The position numbers and the translations under genes were made by a program. From Natronomonas pharaonis DSM 2160 (GTDB lineage: Archaea > Halobacteriota > Halobacteria > Halobacteriales > Haloarculaceae), in contig NC_007426.1 in assembly GCF_000026045.1 (NCBI RefSeq), forward strand, positions 992,001 through 1,056,000: a stretch of 64,000 nt of DNA. Direction: 5' to 3'. Positions 8,271 to 17,451 of the stretch are shown piece after piece. Below the pieces are notes generated by a model that ran no database searches, was not told the DNA's origin, and saw only the letters and a program-made list of their open reading frames with translations. How positions within the stretch are numbered: position 1 is the first letter of the stretch; every line of letters starts with the position of its first letter.

Positions 8271-11200
8271 GGTTGCGGCAGTTGACGGAACGCCCACCAT
8301 CGAAATTGAGGACGGTACTGATGAAACAGATGCGGTCGGCATTTCGGTTCCCGGCGATGATGTGACCATCCGAGATATCGAACTCGACGGCAGCGGCGGC
8401 AACGGTGACATCGACACCGGCATCAAGACGACCGCGCCCGACACTGTCGTCGAGGATGTGACTATCACAAACGCCGCCGACGGCATCAGCGTCGAGGGTG
8501 ACATCGCGCTAGATGGCAGCGACAGCCGAATCGAGGGGGCAACCGTCGAAAACGCCGACCGCGGTGTCGTGGTGACCGGCTCCGCTGACACTATCGAAGC
8601 CACCAGCATCGGCCTCACGGACGACGACGCTGTCGGTCTCGTGGTGCAGGACGGCGGCGGGATAGCGACCCTTGACGAGTTCTCGGTCAAACGGGACAGC
8701 GGGACCGGTGGAACAGGTATCGAACTCCACGGAAGCGACGGCATCGACGGCCACGGCGTGACCTTCGAGAACCTCGATACTGCGTTCGTCGTCGACGACG
8801 GTACGGCAGACGTCGCGCTCACGGGTGTCGATGCAAACCCTACAGCGACCGTTGAGTTCGGCGATGTCGCCCCGGCGGCAAACAGCATCGAAATCAGCCA
8901 CGATGACGGCCCACCCGTTACGGTCGGCGGCCGGGAGGCGACACTTGAACGCGACGACGACGCCCCGAACGACCCCGAAGACCTGTTCGGCATCGGTGCC
9001 GACCTCAGCCTCGAAAGCGACGGTGAGGACTCGGAACTCGACCTCACAATCAGTTACGACGGCCACGCCGCCGGCATCGTCGACGAGACGCTGGCGCTCT
9101 ACCGACACGACGACGGCAACGGTGACTGGACAGACGTCGGTGACTCGACTGTCGACACGGACGAGCGCGTCGTCGAGGCGACCGTCACCGACTTCTCGAC
9201 GTTCGAGGTCTACGGCGAAGGTGGGGTAATCGTCGAGGACGCGACGCTTCCGGACCGGACTGCGACCGGGGCGACGGTGAACGTTGAGGCGACAATCAAA
9301 AACCAGGGTGATTCCGAGCGGACCGGAACGGTCGAGTATCAGTTCGACGGCGATGGTGTCGACAATACCACGGTGTCGCTCGACAGCGAGGCGTCTACTG
9401 CCGTCGCCTTCGCCTACACTGTCCCCGACGATGTCGATGCCGGCGACACGTCCCACGGCATCGTCACCGAAGACGACGACACCCAGCGTGGCGATATCAC
9501 CGTCACCGACGAGGCCTTCTTCGAGGTGACTGACATCGATGCGCCGGCAAGCGTCGAGCCCGACAGCCAAATGACCGTCTCGGCGCTGGTGACGAACCAC
9601 GGCGAAACGGAAGGGGACCAAGACATCGAACTGCGCTTCGGGAGCGACCTCGAAGACAGCGACGATTACGAAACACTGGAAACAGAGAGTAAGGTCTCGC
9701 TCGACCCCGACGACGACTCTCGGGTTGAACTCACCGGTACCGTCCCCGATGATAACGGAAACGGTCTCAGCGACCTTGACCTCAGCGTTGGCGACGATGC
9801 CAAGGTTGGGGTGTTCTCCGATAACGATGACGACAGAACGACGACGCGCATTGCCGAAACAGTCCACACGATTTCCGGGACTGTAGAGGACAGTCAACTT
9901 GGCGAGACGCTCGAAGACATCGACATAGCGGCCGTTTCTGACGGCGATGACTTCGAAACGGCGACCGGCGAGGACGGCGAGTATGAACTCGCCGTCCCGG
10001 CCGATACGTACGACGTGACCGCTGCCGACGCCAGCGAGCGCTACGGCGCTGAAACCGAGGACAATGTCGACGCCTCCGACGGAGACGTCGCGGATGTCGA
10101 CTTCGACCTCCGGCTACGTGACGGCACCCTCGTCGGAACGGTCACCGACGCGGGCACCGGCGACGCGCTTGAGGGCGCGACCGTCGCCACGACCGCCGAC
10201 GGCGAGGACCGGGAGACAGAGACCGACGCCAACGGGGCGTACGAGCTGTCGCTGCCGCCCAGCGACTACGAAGGGGCGTACACGGTGACTGTCGACGCCG
10301 ATGGATTCGAAGAGCGGGCCATCGACACGGTCGACGGCGCGTCGATTGAAATCGAGCCGAACGAGGAGACAACGCTCGATGTCGCTCTCGATGCCGACCC
10401 CGGAACTGTCAGCGGAACCGTCCTTGACGACGAAACTGACGACCCAATCGAGAACGCGACGGTGACTGCTGACGGCGAATCGACAGCGACCGACGAGGCT
10501 GGCGACTACGAACTCACCGTCCCCCGCGGCGACCACGATATCACAGCGAGCGCGGCCGGCTACGCGGATGCTACGGAGACTGTGTCCGTCGGTCCCGGCG
10601 AAGACGTCTCCGGCGTCGACTTCCGGCTCGACCGGATACCGGTGCTTACTTTCGAGACAGTTACCGTCCCCGAGTCGGTTGAACAGGGCGGGACGCTCTC
10701 AGCCGACGTAACCGTCGAAAACGAGGGACTGGCTGCCGGTACGGCAACCATATCGCTCGATATCGATGCGCTCAACCTCAGCAACGAGGGTGACGTTGAC
10801 CTCGGTGCCGGCGAGAGCACCGACCGCTCCCTGTCGGTGTCGATACCCTCGGATGCCGACACCGGCGACTACGACGCGACGCTGTCGGTCGGCGACGAAA
10901 CCGAAACCCGGACTTTCGAAGTCGAAGCGGCAACGACCGGTAACGGCGGCGGTGGTGGCGGTGGTGGCGGTGGTGGCGGCGCAGTTGGCGGCGGTGGTGG
11001 CGGCGGTGGCGGCCCGTCAACGAGCATGTCCACGGCTATCGAAGACAGCGCGCCCGGGCAGCCGGGGATTACCATCCAGACTGGCCGCATCGACGACCTC
11101 GATTCGATAACGCTGTTCGATGAGACTGCCACGGGGAGCGTCCGCGTCAACGGCTACGGTGACCGTCTGCCACCCCGTTCGCCGTCGATGGGGACACAGC

Positions 11201-11670
11201 CGGTCATTTCCGCCGTCGAAGTCATTGTGCCGGATGCGTACGCCGACTCCCCCGGCTCGCTCCGGTTTACCATCCATAACCGACAACTGCTGCACGCAGA
11301 CACCGAGCCGGAGGAGCTTCGAGTACTCCGGGCGGTCCCGGGCGGCTACCAGCAGCTTGACACAGAGGTCGTCGGGTCTACGAACGCCGATGTGACCATT
11401 GAAGCCGAGACGCCGGGCTTTTCGGTGTTTGTCGTGTCGAACGACGGAACCGATGCGCTCGTTGATGACGAGCCGCCGGCTGTCGAGGAAGACACTCCTG
11501 ATGAAGCTGACGAACCAGATACGCCCGATACGCCGACGGAGACGGACGATGACGTCCCTGAAGACGTTCCCGACGACCAGCCGGGACTCGGTGTTCTCGC
11601 AGCACTACTGGCGCTTGCTGTGGCACTTGGAGGGCGAGTCCTGCTTGCGACATGCCGCAGCGAGGCCTAG
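8227..11670 (+). CDS. Large cell-surface beta-helix / CARDB / carboxypeptidase-regulatory-like protein, 5'-truncated by an element
   Basis: The 1147-codon frame begins at a GTG inside the right hairpin of the adjacent relic, so its first ~14 residues are transposon sequence and no signal peptide exists. Parallel beta-helix-like repeats (~20-230) are followed by CARDB-like modules (~340-540). Three carboxypeptidase-regulatory-like repeats follow (~545-800: GTVEDSQLGETL, GTLVGTVTDAGTGDAL, GTVSGTVLDDETDDP), then another CARDB-like module and a poly-Gly linker. Last come a PGF-pre-PGF-like domain (PGFSVFVVSN), an acidic Pro/Thr spacer and a C-terminal PGLGVLAALLALAVAL helix resembling a PGF-CTERM sorting signal. 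Either a pseudogene or a gene that lost its secretion signal. Confidence 0.75.
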   Translation: MPWESHPVHGWEEVKVAAVDGTPTIEIEDGTDETDAVGISVPGDDVTIRDIELDGSGGNGDIDTGIKTTAPDTVVEDVTITNAADGISVEGDIALDGSDSRIEGATVENADRGVVVTGSADTIEATSIGLTDDDAVGLVVQDGGGIATLDEFSVKRDSGTGGTGIELHGSDGIDGHGVTFENLDTAFVVDDGTADVALTGVDANPTATVEFGDVAPAANSIEISHDDGPPVTVGGREATLERDDDAPNDPEDLFGIGADLSLESDGEDSELDLTISYDGHAAGIVDETLALYRHDDGNGDWTDVGDSTVDTDERVVEATVTDFSTFEVYGEGGVIVEDATLPDRTATGATVNVEATIKNQGDSERTGTVEYQFDGDGVDNTTVSLDSEASTAVAFAYTVPDDVDAGDTSHGIVTEDDDTQRGDITVTDEAFFEVTDIDAPASVEPDSQMTVSALVTNHGETEGDQDIELRFGSDLEDSDDYETLETESKVSLDPDDDSRVELTGTVPDDNGNGLSDLDLSVGDDAKVGVFSDNDDDRTTTRIAETVHTISGTVEDSQLGETLEDIDIAAVSDGDDFETATGEDGEYELAVPADTYDVTAADASERYGAETEDNVDASDGDVADVDFDLRLRDGTLVGTVTDAGTGDALEGATVATTADGEDRETETDANGAYELSLPPSDYEGAYTVTVDADGFEERAIDTVDGASIEIEPNEETTLDVALDADPGTVSGTVLDDETDDPIENATVTADGESTATDEAGDYELTVPRGDHDITASAAGYADATETVSVGPGEDVSGVDFRLDRIPVLTFETVTVPESVEQGGTLSADVTVENEGLAAGTATISLDIDALNLSNEGDVDLGAGESTDRSLSVSIPSDADTGDYDATLSVGDETETRTFEVEAATTGNGGGGGGGGGGGGAVGGGGGGGGGPSTSMSTAIEDSAPGQPGITIQTGRIDDLDSITLFDETATGSVRVNGYGDRLPPRSPSMGTQPVISAVEVIVPDAYADSPGSLRFTIHNRQLLHADTEPEELRVLRAVPGGYQQLDTEVVGSTNADVTIEAETPGFSVFVVSNDGTDALVDDEPPAVEEDTPDEADEPDTPDTPTETDDDVPEDVPDDQPGLGVLAALLALAVALGGRVLLATCRSEA

Positions 11671-11729
11671 CCGCTATCTCCAAACGGAACCTACGACGCT
11701 CTTGAAGCCGATAGCCAGCCAGTGTTGGC

Positions 11730-12362
11730 TCAGTCGCCGCTTGGTTCGGCGACGACCGCGAGGTGGTCTTCGTGGAACCGTTCGAGCGACCGCGTCTCGA
11801 CGATGTCGTATCCCGTTGTGAGTTCCTCGAGCACGTCGTCGAACACCGCGTCCGGGTCGGCGGTCACGTCCTCGCTTCGGGCTTTGATAGCCAGCAGGAG
11901 GCGGCCGTCGTCGCGAAGGAACCGCCGGTTCGCGAGGGCGACCTTCGCCTGGCCGCGGGTGGCGACATCCTGTATCAGCACGTCGACCGGCTCGACGACG
12001 TGGGTGTAGGTATCGGGCTTGCGGGCGTCTTTCAGCAGCGGGATGAGGTTGGGCCGTGGCTCGGCCGCCGTCAGCAGGTCCCGGGCCGGCCGCGCCGCGA
12101 ACTCGACGGCGTAGGTCGGCCCCGCGAAGTCGGCGACGTGGCTGACGGTCGTCCCTGCAGCAGCGCCGAGATATAGGACGGTTTCGCCGCCCACGAGCCC
12201 GGTGTCGATGTCGGTTTCGAGCATTGCGCCGAGCTTCGAGCGCCGCGGGTCCCACTGTCGCCAGCCGTCGGCCGTCGGCTCGCCGTAGACCGGTGGTCCC
12301 TCGGTCGCCAGCCGCTCGCCGTCACCGAAGTCACGCCGCTGGACGCCCTTGGGCAGGCTCAT
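11730..12362 (-). CDS. flpA: Fibrillarin-like rRNA/tRNA 2'-O-methyltransferase
   Basis: The 210-residue fibrillarin is the SAM-dependent catalytic subunit of archaeal C/D box sRNPs. Visible are the N-terminal YGEP ... WDPRRSKLGAML, the SAM motif VLYLGAAAGTTVSHVAD, DARKPDTY and VDVLIQDVATRGQ, and the late catalytic-Lys segment LAIKARSED. Its start overlaps the nop5 stop by four bases, giving the expected nop5-flpA operon. Confidence 0.95.
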   Translation of the reverse strand: MSLPKGVQRRDFGDGERLATEGPPVYGEPTADGWRQWDPRRSKLGAMLETDIDTGLVGGETVLYLGAAAGTTVSHVADFAGPTYAVEFAARPARDLLTAAEPRPNLIPLLKDARKPDTYTHVVEPVDVLIQDVATRGQAKVALANRRFLRDDGRLLLAIKARSEDVTADPDAVFDDVLEELTTGYDIVETRSLERFHEDHLAVVAEPSGD

Positions 12363-13201
12363 TCGGCATCACGCGCCTGAATGCGCTCGATACGGTCCCG
12401 GAGGTCGGCCTCCAACTCGGGGTTTCGCTCCCCGGAGTAGTGGTCGATGCGCGCTGCGATGGTGAGCTTCCCCGCCAGCGCCCGTGCGGCCGACCCGCGG
12501 TGGGCGGGTGCGGTTCCCTGAATGGCTTCGTGGGTGTAGATGACGCCGTGTTTCGGCGACGGGGCACGGCCGCGGAGGTGGGCAAAGAGCGCCTCCTCGG
12601 CGCCGAGTACCTGTACCGTTCCGGCCGGCTTGCGGGCGAGCTGTTTCAGACCGCCGGCGAGCGCGATGAGGCGGGCGGCAAGCACCGGTCCCGCCAGCCG
12701 CGCGAGGTTCGGGGCGATTTCGGGGGTGACACGCTCGACGTGGCTCCGGAGGTCGTCGGCTTCCGCCGCGAGGTCGCGGATGCGCTCGGCGAGCGAGCGA
12801 AGCTGTGGGTCGTCGAGGTCGTCGGCGTCGGCCAACGAGGCGGCGTATTCGACGCCGGTTCCATCGGCGTCATACCGGTCGCCGGCCCACTCGGTGACCC
12901 GCTCGGCCAGCTCGTTTGCGACGCGTTCGGTGTCGTCCATCGCCCGAACGGCATGGATGAGCTGCTGGTCGTCGGCCGTCTCGGCCTCATGGACGGCCGC
13001 CCGAGTCGCCGCGACGGCGGCCTCGTGAAGCTGCTCGTAGTAGTCGTCCTCGTCGGCAGCAACGCCCGACTCGACGGCCAGCGACGGCCACTCGCCGACG
13101 GTGGCGGCGGAGCCATCGCGTATCGCCGCCGCGGCCGCCTCGACGTCGCCCGGCGGGACGTCGGCGAACCAGCCGTCCTCGACGGCGCGTTCGTCTGTCA
13201 T
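12359..13201 (-). CDS. Nop5/Nop56-type C/D box sRNP scaffold protein
   Basis: This 280-residue protein has a Nop domain (RLAGPVLAARLIALAGGL, then KPAGTVQVLGAEEALFAHL and APSPKHGVIYTHEAI), which binds C/D box RNA with L7Ae. Upstream is a helical coiled-coil region (~95-150) that contacts fibrillarin. The open frame extends 25 codons further, but ATG 13201 has ATATA-like sequence about 28 bases before it. It is shorter than eukaryotic Nop56 because the Lys-rich tail is lacking, as usual in haloarchaea. Confidence 0.92.
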   Translation of the reverse strand: MTDERAVEDGWFADVPPGDVEAAAAAIRDGSAATVGEWPSLAVESGVAADEDDYYEQLHEAAVAATRAAVHEAETADDQQLIHAVRAMDDTERVANELAERVTEWAGDRYDADGTGVEYAASLADADDLDDPQLRSLAERIRDLAAEADDLRSHVERVTPEIAPNLARLAGPVLAARLIALAGGLKQLARKPAGTVQVLGAEEALFAHLRGRAPSPKHGVIYTHEAIQGTAPAHRGSAARALAGKLTIAARIDHYSGERNPELEADLRDRIERIQARDAE

Positions 13202-13276
13202 ACGCCGTGCTACTGGGCGGGCACGTATATCTGTTCTCGATTCGCCGGTCCGGAACCCAGCGTCTGCGCTCCGCAA

Positions 13277-13507
13277 TCAGGCGTCGCCCGGCCGCAGCGC
13301 CAGCCGGAGCGCGTGGCCGGCGAAGCCGACGAGCGGCGGCACGAAAACCAGCGCGTGGACCCACGCGTCGTAGGTGATGTCGGCGGGCTTTGTCACGAGA
13401 AACAGCGCGTACAGAACCGTCATGACGAGCAACCAGATGACCGTAATCGCGAGAAACGGGGCTGTCCCCACAACCGCATCGCGTACCGCAGTCTTCGTAT
13501 CAGCCAT
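13277..13507 (-). CDS. Small two-helix membrane protein, unknown function
   Basis: The 76-residue protein has two hydrophobic helices (~13-40 and ~48-70) separated by the polar loop KPADITYDAW. I recognise no family. It lies upstream of nop5 on the same strand with a 75-base gap, and divergently from the glutaredoxin gene, with ~100 bases between the two starts for promoters. Codon use fits a real haloarchaeal gene. Confidence 0.62.
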   Translation of the reverse strand: MADTKTAVRDAVVGTAPFLAITVIWLLVMTVLYALFLVTKPADITYDAWVHALVFVPPLVGFAGHALRLALRPGDA

Positions 13508-13607
13508 GAGTTATTTGCCGCCCGCCACTCCTAAAAGCGTTCGGCGTTCCGTCGGCGGTGCTGCCGTCTGCACAACTGTTTTGCCCGTCGATGCCGAACA
13601 CGTTCCC

Positions 13608-14015
13608 ATGACGTTCGACCCCAACGCCGACGCCGCAGACCCCGAGAACGTACAGGAACGTGTCGACACGCTCATCGAGGACAACGAGGTTGTCCTCTTC
13701 ATGAAGGGCAACGAACTGATGCCCCAGTGTGGCTACTCGAAGAAGGCCCTCCAGCTGCTGACGAAGTATCGCGACGACGTCGTTACCGAGGACGTTCTCG
13801 ATGCGCTCGATGCGTACCGAGCTGCGCTGGAGTCTCACAGCGGCTGGGAGACGATTCCGCAGACGTTCGTCGACGGCGAATTCATCGGCGGCAGCGACAT
13901 TCTCGAAGAACTCGACAACCGCGGCGAACTCCACGACGAACTCGGCGTCGACGCTGACGATGTTGATGCCGACGACGCTGGTACTGACGACGCTGGTGCC
14001 GAAGCCCCCTTCTGA
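13608..14015 (+). CDS. Monothiol glutaredoxin (Grx4/GrxD type)
   Basis: The 135-residue thioredoxin-fold protein contains the monothiol active site MPQCGYSKKALQLL (Cys41), a variant of the usual CGFS. It also carries the upstream KGN Lys and the GSH-site segments WETIPQTFVDGEFIGGSDIL. CGFS glutaredoxins carry or deliver 2Fe-2S clusters. The last ~20 residues form an Asp/Ala-rich tail. The open frame runs upstream, but ATG 13608 places the domain correctly and matches the family length. Confidence 0.9.
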   Translation: MTFDPNADAADPENVQERVDTLIEDNEVVLFMKGNELMPQCGYSKKALQLLTKYRDDVVTEDVLDALDAYRAALESHSGWETIPQTFVDGEFIGGSDILEELDNRGELHDELGVDADDVDADDAGTDDAGAEAPF

Positions 14016-14089
14016 GCCGTTCTGCGTTTCCGTAGCCGAGCCAGATAGCCGACAGCGTTTTGTCGATGGTGGCTGTGGGTCGGGGTGAG

Positions 14090-14233
14090 ATGACATCCCG
14101 AGACGAGGCTGTTGACGTCGAGGTCGCCTTCGAGGAGGGGACGCTGCTGCAGGTCGATATGCTCCGCCAGCAGCCGGGCTATGAGACCCGCTCCGATGTC
14201 GTTGCCGCCGCCATCGAAGCCGCAAGCGACTGA
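14090..14233 (+). CDS. 47-residue ribbon-helix-helix-like protein
   Basis: A short frame preceded by GGGGTGAG encodes a 47-residue acidic protein. It has one beta-like strand (VDVEVAFEEG), a helix (TLLQVDMLRQQPGY) and a second helix after RSDVVAAAIEAA. The ending resembles the 'SxxVVxxAIxA' second helix of CopG/MetJ-type DNA-binding proteins. It sits between the glutaredoxin and rqcH genes on the same strand. Function unknown; the fold assignment is weak but the coding character and RBS are good. Confidence 0.5.
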   Translation: MTSRDEAVDVEVAFEEGTLLQVDMLRQQPGYETRSDVVAAAIEAASD

Positions 14234-14332
14234 TACTGCTGGAGTTCCCGTTCGATCCGCGTCCGAACCACAGGCGACGCCCCGGCGCGAGCGACCCGTC
14301 AGGCATTTCTCCGGCCCGGACGACGGACGTGT

Positions 14333-16432
14333 ATGGACCGAAAGCGGGCGATGACGAGCGTCGACTTGGCGGCGCTGGTCGGCGAGTTACGCGATTACAC
14401 GGGTGCCGTCGTCGACAAGGCCTACCTCTACGGCGACGACTTCGTCCGGCTGAAGATGCGCGATTACGACCGCGGCCGCATTGAGCTGCTCATCGAGGTC
14501 GGCGACCCCAAGCGCGCCCACGTGGCGGTGCCGGAACACGTTCCCGACGCGCCGGGGCGACCGCCGAACTTCGCGATGATGCTGCGGAACCGCATCGCCG
14601 GCGCGAACTTCGAGGGCGTCGAACAGTACGGCTTCGACCGGATTCTCACCTTCCGGTTCGAACGCGAAGACCAAACGACACTCATCGTCGCCGAGCTGTT
14701 CGGCGACGGCAATATCGCCGTTCTCAACGAGGACCACGAGGTCATCGATTGTCTCGATACGGTGCGGCTGAGCGCTCGGACGGTTGCGCCCGGCGCACAG
14801 TACGGCTACCCTGACGAGCGGTTTAGCCCGCTGGACTGTTCGTATGCGGCCTTCGCCGCGAAGATGGACGAGTCCGACAGCGACCTCGTGCGGACGCTTG
14901 CGACCCAGCTCAACTTCGGCGGTCTTTACGCCGAGGAGCTGTGTCGGCGCGCCGGCGTCGAGAAGACGACCGACATCGACGAGGCGACCGATGATGACTA
15001 CGAGGCGCTGTTCGGCGCGCTCGAACGGCTTCGGGAGCCGATCCTCGAGGGTCGGACCGACCCACGGCTGTACGAGGACGACGGACAGGTCGTCGATGCG
15101 ACGCCGCTGCCGCTCGAAGAGCACACGGCCGAGGGCTACGATGCGACCGCCTTCGAACATTTCAACGGCGCTATCGACGCCTACTTCCACCGACTCCAGG
15201 CCGAAGCCGAGACGGAAACTGACACCGGCGACGACAAGCCGGATTTCGAGTCGGAAATCGCCAAGTTCGAACGCATTATCGAACAACAGCAGGGGGCCAT
15301 CGAGGAGTACGAAAAACAGGCCGAGGTCGAACAGCAGAAGGCAGAGCTGCTGTACGGCAACTACGACCTCGTCGACGAAATCTGCTCGACGGTGCAGTCA
15401 GCCCGCGAGGAGGGGGTCCCGTGGGACGAAATCGAGACGACCTTCGAGGAGGGTGCCGAGCGGGGCATCGACGCCGCCGCGGCTGTCGTCGGCGTCGATG
15501 CCGCCGAAGGGACCGTCACCATCGACCTCGACGACAAGGAAATCGACCTCGACCCCACGATGGGCGTCGAGAAGAACGCCGACCGGCTCTATCAGGAGGC
15601 AAAGCGCGTCCGCGGCAAAAAGGAGGGCGCACAGGCGGCCATCGAAGACACCCGCGAGGACCTCGAAGACGTCAAAGAACGCCGCAGACAGTGGGAGGCC
15701 GACGACGACGAGGACGATGATGCCGACGAGGAGTCGCCGGACCGCGATTACCTCTCGATGGCGTCGGTGCCGGTCCGGTACGACGAGAAGTGGTACGAAC
15801 AGTTCCGGTGGTTCCGGACCAGCGACGACTTCCTCGTTATCGGCGGCCGCGACGCCGACCAAAACGAGGCGCTCGTCAAGAAGTACATGGACCCCTCGGA
15901 CCGCTTTTTCCACGCGCAGGCCCACGGCGGTCCCGTGACCATTCTCAAGGCCACCGCCCCCGACGAGCCGGCACGCGAGGTCGATATCCCCGACACCAGC
16001 AAGCGGGAGGCCGCTCAGTTCGCAGTGTCGTATTCGTCGGTCTGGAAGGACGGCAAGTTCGAGGGTGATGTCTACGAGGTCGACCCCGACCAGGTCTCGA
16101 AGACGCCGGAAAGCGGCGAATACATCGAGAAAGGCGGCTTCGTGATTCGTGGCGACCGCAACTACTACCGGGACATGCAGGTCGGCGTCGCCGTCGGCAT
16201 CAAATGCGAGCCCGACACTCGCGTCATCGGTGGGCCGCCATCGGCCATCGAGCCCGTCGCCGAAACGTCGGTGCGGCTCCAGCCCGGCCAGTTCGCCCAA
16301 AACGACATCGCAAAGCGGCTCTACCGGACCTTCCGGGAGCGATTCAACGACACGAGCTTCGTTCGAAAAATAGCCAGCGCTGACCGAATACAGGAGTTTT
16401 GCCCGCCGGGCGGCAGCGAGCGCGTTGAATAG
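14333..16432 (+). CDS. rqcH: RqcH/NEMF/Rqc2-family ribosome quality control protein
   Basis: The 699-residue protein has the NFACT-N domain (MTSVDLAALVGELRDY, then APGRPPNFAMMLRNRI), a helix-hairpin-helix region with GGLYAEELCRRAGV, and a long coiled coil (~300-470). The C-terminal NFACT-R region is also present (WYEQFRWFRTSDDFLVIGGR). The family binds obstructed large ribosomal subunits carrying peptidyl-tRNA; archaeal members are implicated in C-terminal Ala tailing. An acidic insert (DDDEDDDADEE) follows the coiled coil. A second ATG at 14351 would also fit the domain start. Confidence 0.92.
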   Translation: MDRKRAMTSVDLAALVGELRDYTGAVVDKAYLYGDDFVRLKMRDYDRGRIELLIEVGDPKRAHVAVPEHVPDAPGRPPNFAMMLRNRIAGANFEGVEQYGFDRILTFRFEREDQTTLIVAELFGDGNIAVLNEDHEVIDCLDTVRLSARTVAPGAQYGYPDERFSPLDCSYAAFAAKMDESDSDLVRTLATQLNFGGLYAEELCRRAGVEKTTDIDEATDDDYEALFGALERLREPILEGRTDPRLYEDDGQVVDATPLPLEEHTAEGYDATAFEHFNGAIDAYFHRLQAEAETETDTGDDKPDFESEIAKFERIIEQQQGAIEEYEKQAEVEQQKAELLYGNYDLVDEICSTVQSAREEGVPWDEIETTFEEGAERGIDAAAAVVGVDAAEGTVTIDLDDKEIDLDPTMGVEKNADRLYQEAKRVRGKKEGAQAAIEDTREDLEDVKERRRQWEADDDEDDDADEESPDRDYLSMASVPVRYDEKWYEQFRWFRTSDDFLVIGGRDADQNEALVKKYMDPSDRFFHAQAHGGPVTILKATAPDEPAREVDIPDTSKREAAQFAVSYSSVWKDGKFEGDVYEVDPDQVSKTPESGEYIEKGGFVIRGDRNYYRDMQVGVAVGIKCEPDTRVIGGPPSAIEPVAETSVRLQPGQFAQNDIAKRLYRTFRERFNDTSFVRKIASADRIQEFCPPGGSERVE

Positions 16433-16470
16433 CAGGTCGGCGGCTCAGCCGCCGGCTGTCGGTCGGGATT

Positions 16471-16968
16471 TCAGGTGTCGGCGAGTTCGATATCCAGCCG
16501 CTCTTCGAGTGCGCTGATGAGCGAGCCGCCGACGTTGGCGCGGGCGGCCCGGCCCTGCTCGACAGCGACGACATCGTCCTCGTCAGCGCCGACCTCGCGT
16601 GCGAGTTCGTCTATCTGTAGCCCTTCGGCCTGTCGGGCCTGCTCGACCAAGGTTCCGTAGTCGCTGACGAGATACGGCAGGGGGTCTTCTTCGTATTCGG
16701 TGTCTTCCTGCCAGTCGGTGTCGACCTTGCGGGCGTCGTCCAGCCGGGCGACGTTCTGTGCCGCTTTCTTGCGGCGCTTGCGTTCCTGTGTTCGGTCCTC
16801 GGTGTCGGTCTGGCCGGCGTCGCCGTCGCCGTGCTTTAGGCACTGGTCGCAGACGTTGAGCTCGGCTCCGGCAACGGTCGCCGTCTCAAGCGACCGGTCT
16901 TCGGCCCCACAGAGTTCGCAGGCACCGCTTTCGTCGCCGCCGACGCCGCCGGTCGAATACTTCGCCAT
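16471..16968 (-). CDS. MBF1-like protein: N-terminal zinc ribbon plus XRE-type HTH
   Basis: This 165-residue protein has an N-terminal two-CxxC zinc ribbon (CELCGAED ... CDQCLK), a basic segment RKRRKKAAQN, and a C-terminal XRE helix-turn-helix (YGTLVEQARQAEGLQIDELA). The architecture is that of archaeal multiprotein bridging factor 1, which bridges TBP/TFE or contacts the ribosome. A second protein of the same layout (47186-47731) matches classical MBF1 better, so this is a divergent paralogue. Start 16968 was chosen over an upstream Met because MAKYS leads into the ribbon. Confidence 0.75.
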   Translation of the reverse strand: MAKYSTGGVGGDESGACELCGAEDRSLETATVAGAELNVCDQCLKHGDGDAGQTDTEDRTQERKRRKKAAQNVARLDDARKVDTDWQEDTEYEEDPLPYLVSDYGTLVEQARQAEGLQIDELAREVGADEDDVVAVEQGRAARANVGGSLISALEERLDIELADT

Positions 16969-17154
16969 ACCAGCCACGTCTTCGGGAACACACTTCAACT
17001 TCGCGCTCTGTCGGCTCTCCGGTTGCGCGACCGGCAGCGACCGCCTGTCGCCCCGCCCGCTGTCGAAACCGTGCGAGGGGTTGCCGGCCCGGGCCGAAAG
17101 GAAAGCCCTTTTATTGTGCCCATTGCTACAGGAGAGTGCAGACAGATACGACGT

Positions 17155-17239
17155 GCGTGGGTAGCCAAGCTAGGCCAACGGCGCAGCGTTGAGGGCGCTG
17201 TCCTGTAGAGGTCCGCCGGTTCAAATCCGGTCCCACGCA
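17155..17239 (+). tRNA. tRNA-Leu, anticodon GAG
   Basis: The cloverleaf closes cleanly: acceptor GCGTGGG with CCCACGC, D stem GCC/GGC, anticodon stem CAGCG/CGCTG around loop TTGAGGG (anticodon GAG, reading CUC/CUU), a long variable arm TCCTGTAGAGGTCC as in class II tRNAs, T arm GCCGG-TTCAAAT-CCGGT, and discriminator A. No intron and no encoded CCA (CTG follows). A TATA-like CTTTTATT lies about 45 bases upstream, consistent with a short 5' leader. Confidence 0.95.
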
Positions 17240-17401
17240 CTGCTGGCGGCCCACAGCCGCCCACACAGTGCGGGTGCTCGAAGACAGCACCCACGCAAAC
17301 TTCTCACCGACGCTTCACCGAACAACAGCGGTGCTACCGCTTGCTGGTACTGGCGTCGAGAATGTTGATACGTGACAGATAGCGTGTTCCTATCCGCATG
17401 G

Positions 17402-17451
17402 TTTAGGCTTACCTAAAATATTTACCCTCGGCCGCTTTAGGCCAACCTAAA
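17402..17451 (+). promoter_or_regulatory. Promoter with two DtxR/IdeR-type operator palindromes flanking the TATA box
   Basis: TTTAGGCTTACCTAAA (17402-17417) and TTTAGGCCAACCTAAA (17436-17451) are each perfect 6-4-6 inverted repeats. They carry the TTAGG/CCTAA half-sites of DtxR-family metal-dependent repressors. The AT-rich AAAATATTTA between them (17415-17424) is a good TATA box, 27-35 bases before the ATG at 17451, so the message is probably leaderless. Operator 2 covers the expected transcription start and the A of the start codon; operator 1 abuts the TATA. Centres are 34 bases apart. Confidence 0.8.

Noticed and set aside
10940-11015. GGTGGC repeat considered as a regulatory or recombination repeat
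   Set aside because: It simply encodes the poly-Gly linker of the surface protein, in frame with domains on both sides.
12224-13534. A 436-codon plus-strand frame opposite nop5 and fibrillarin
   Set aside because: The minus strand carries two clear genes with motifs; this frame is a GC-driven shadow.
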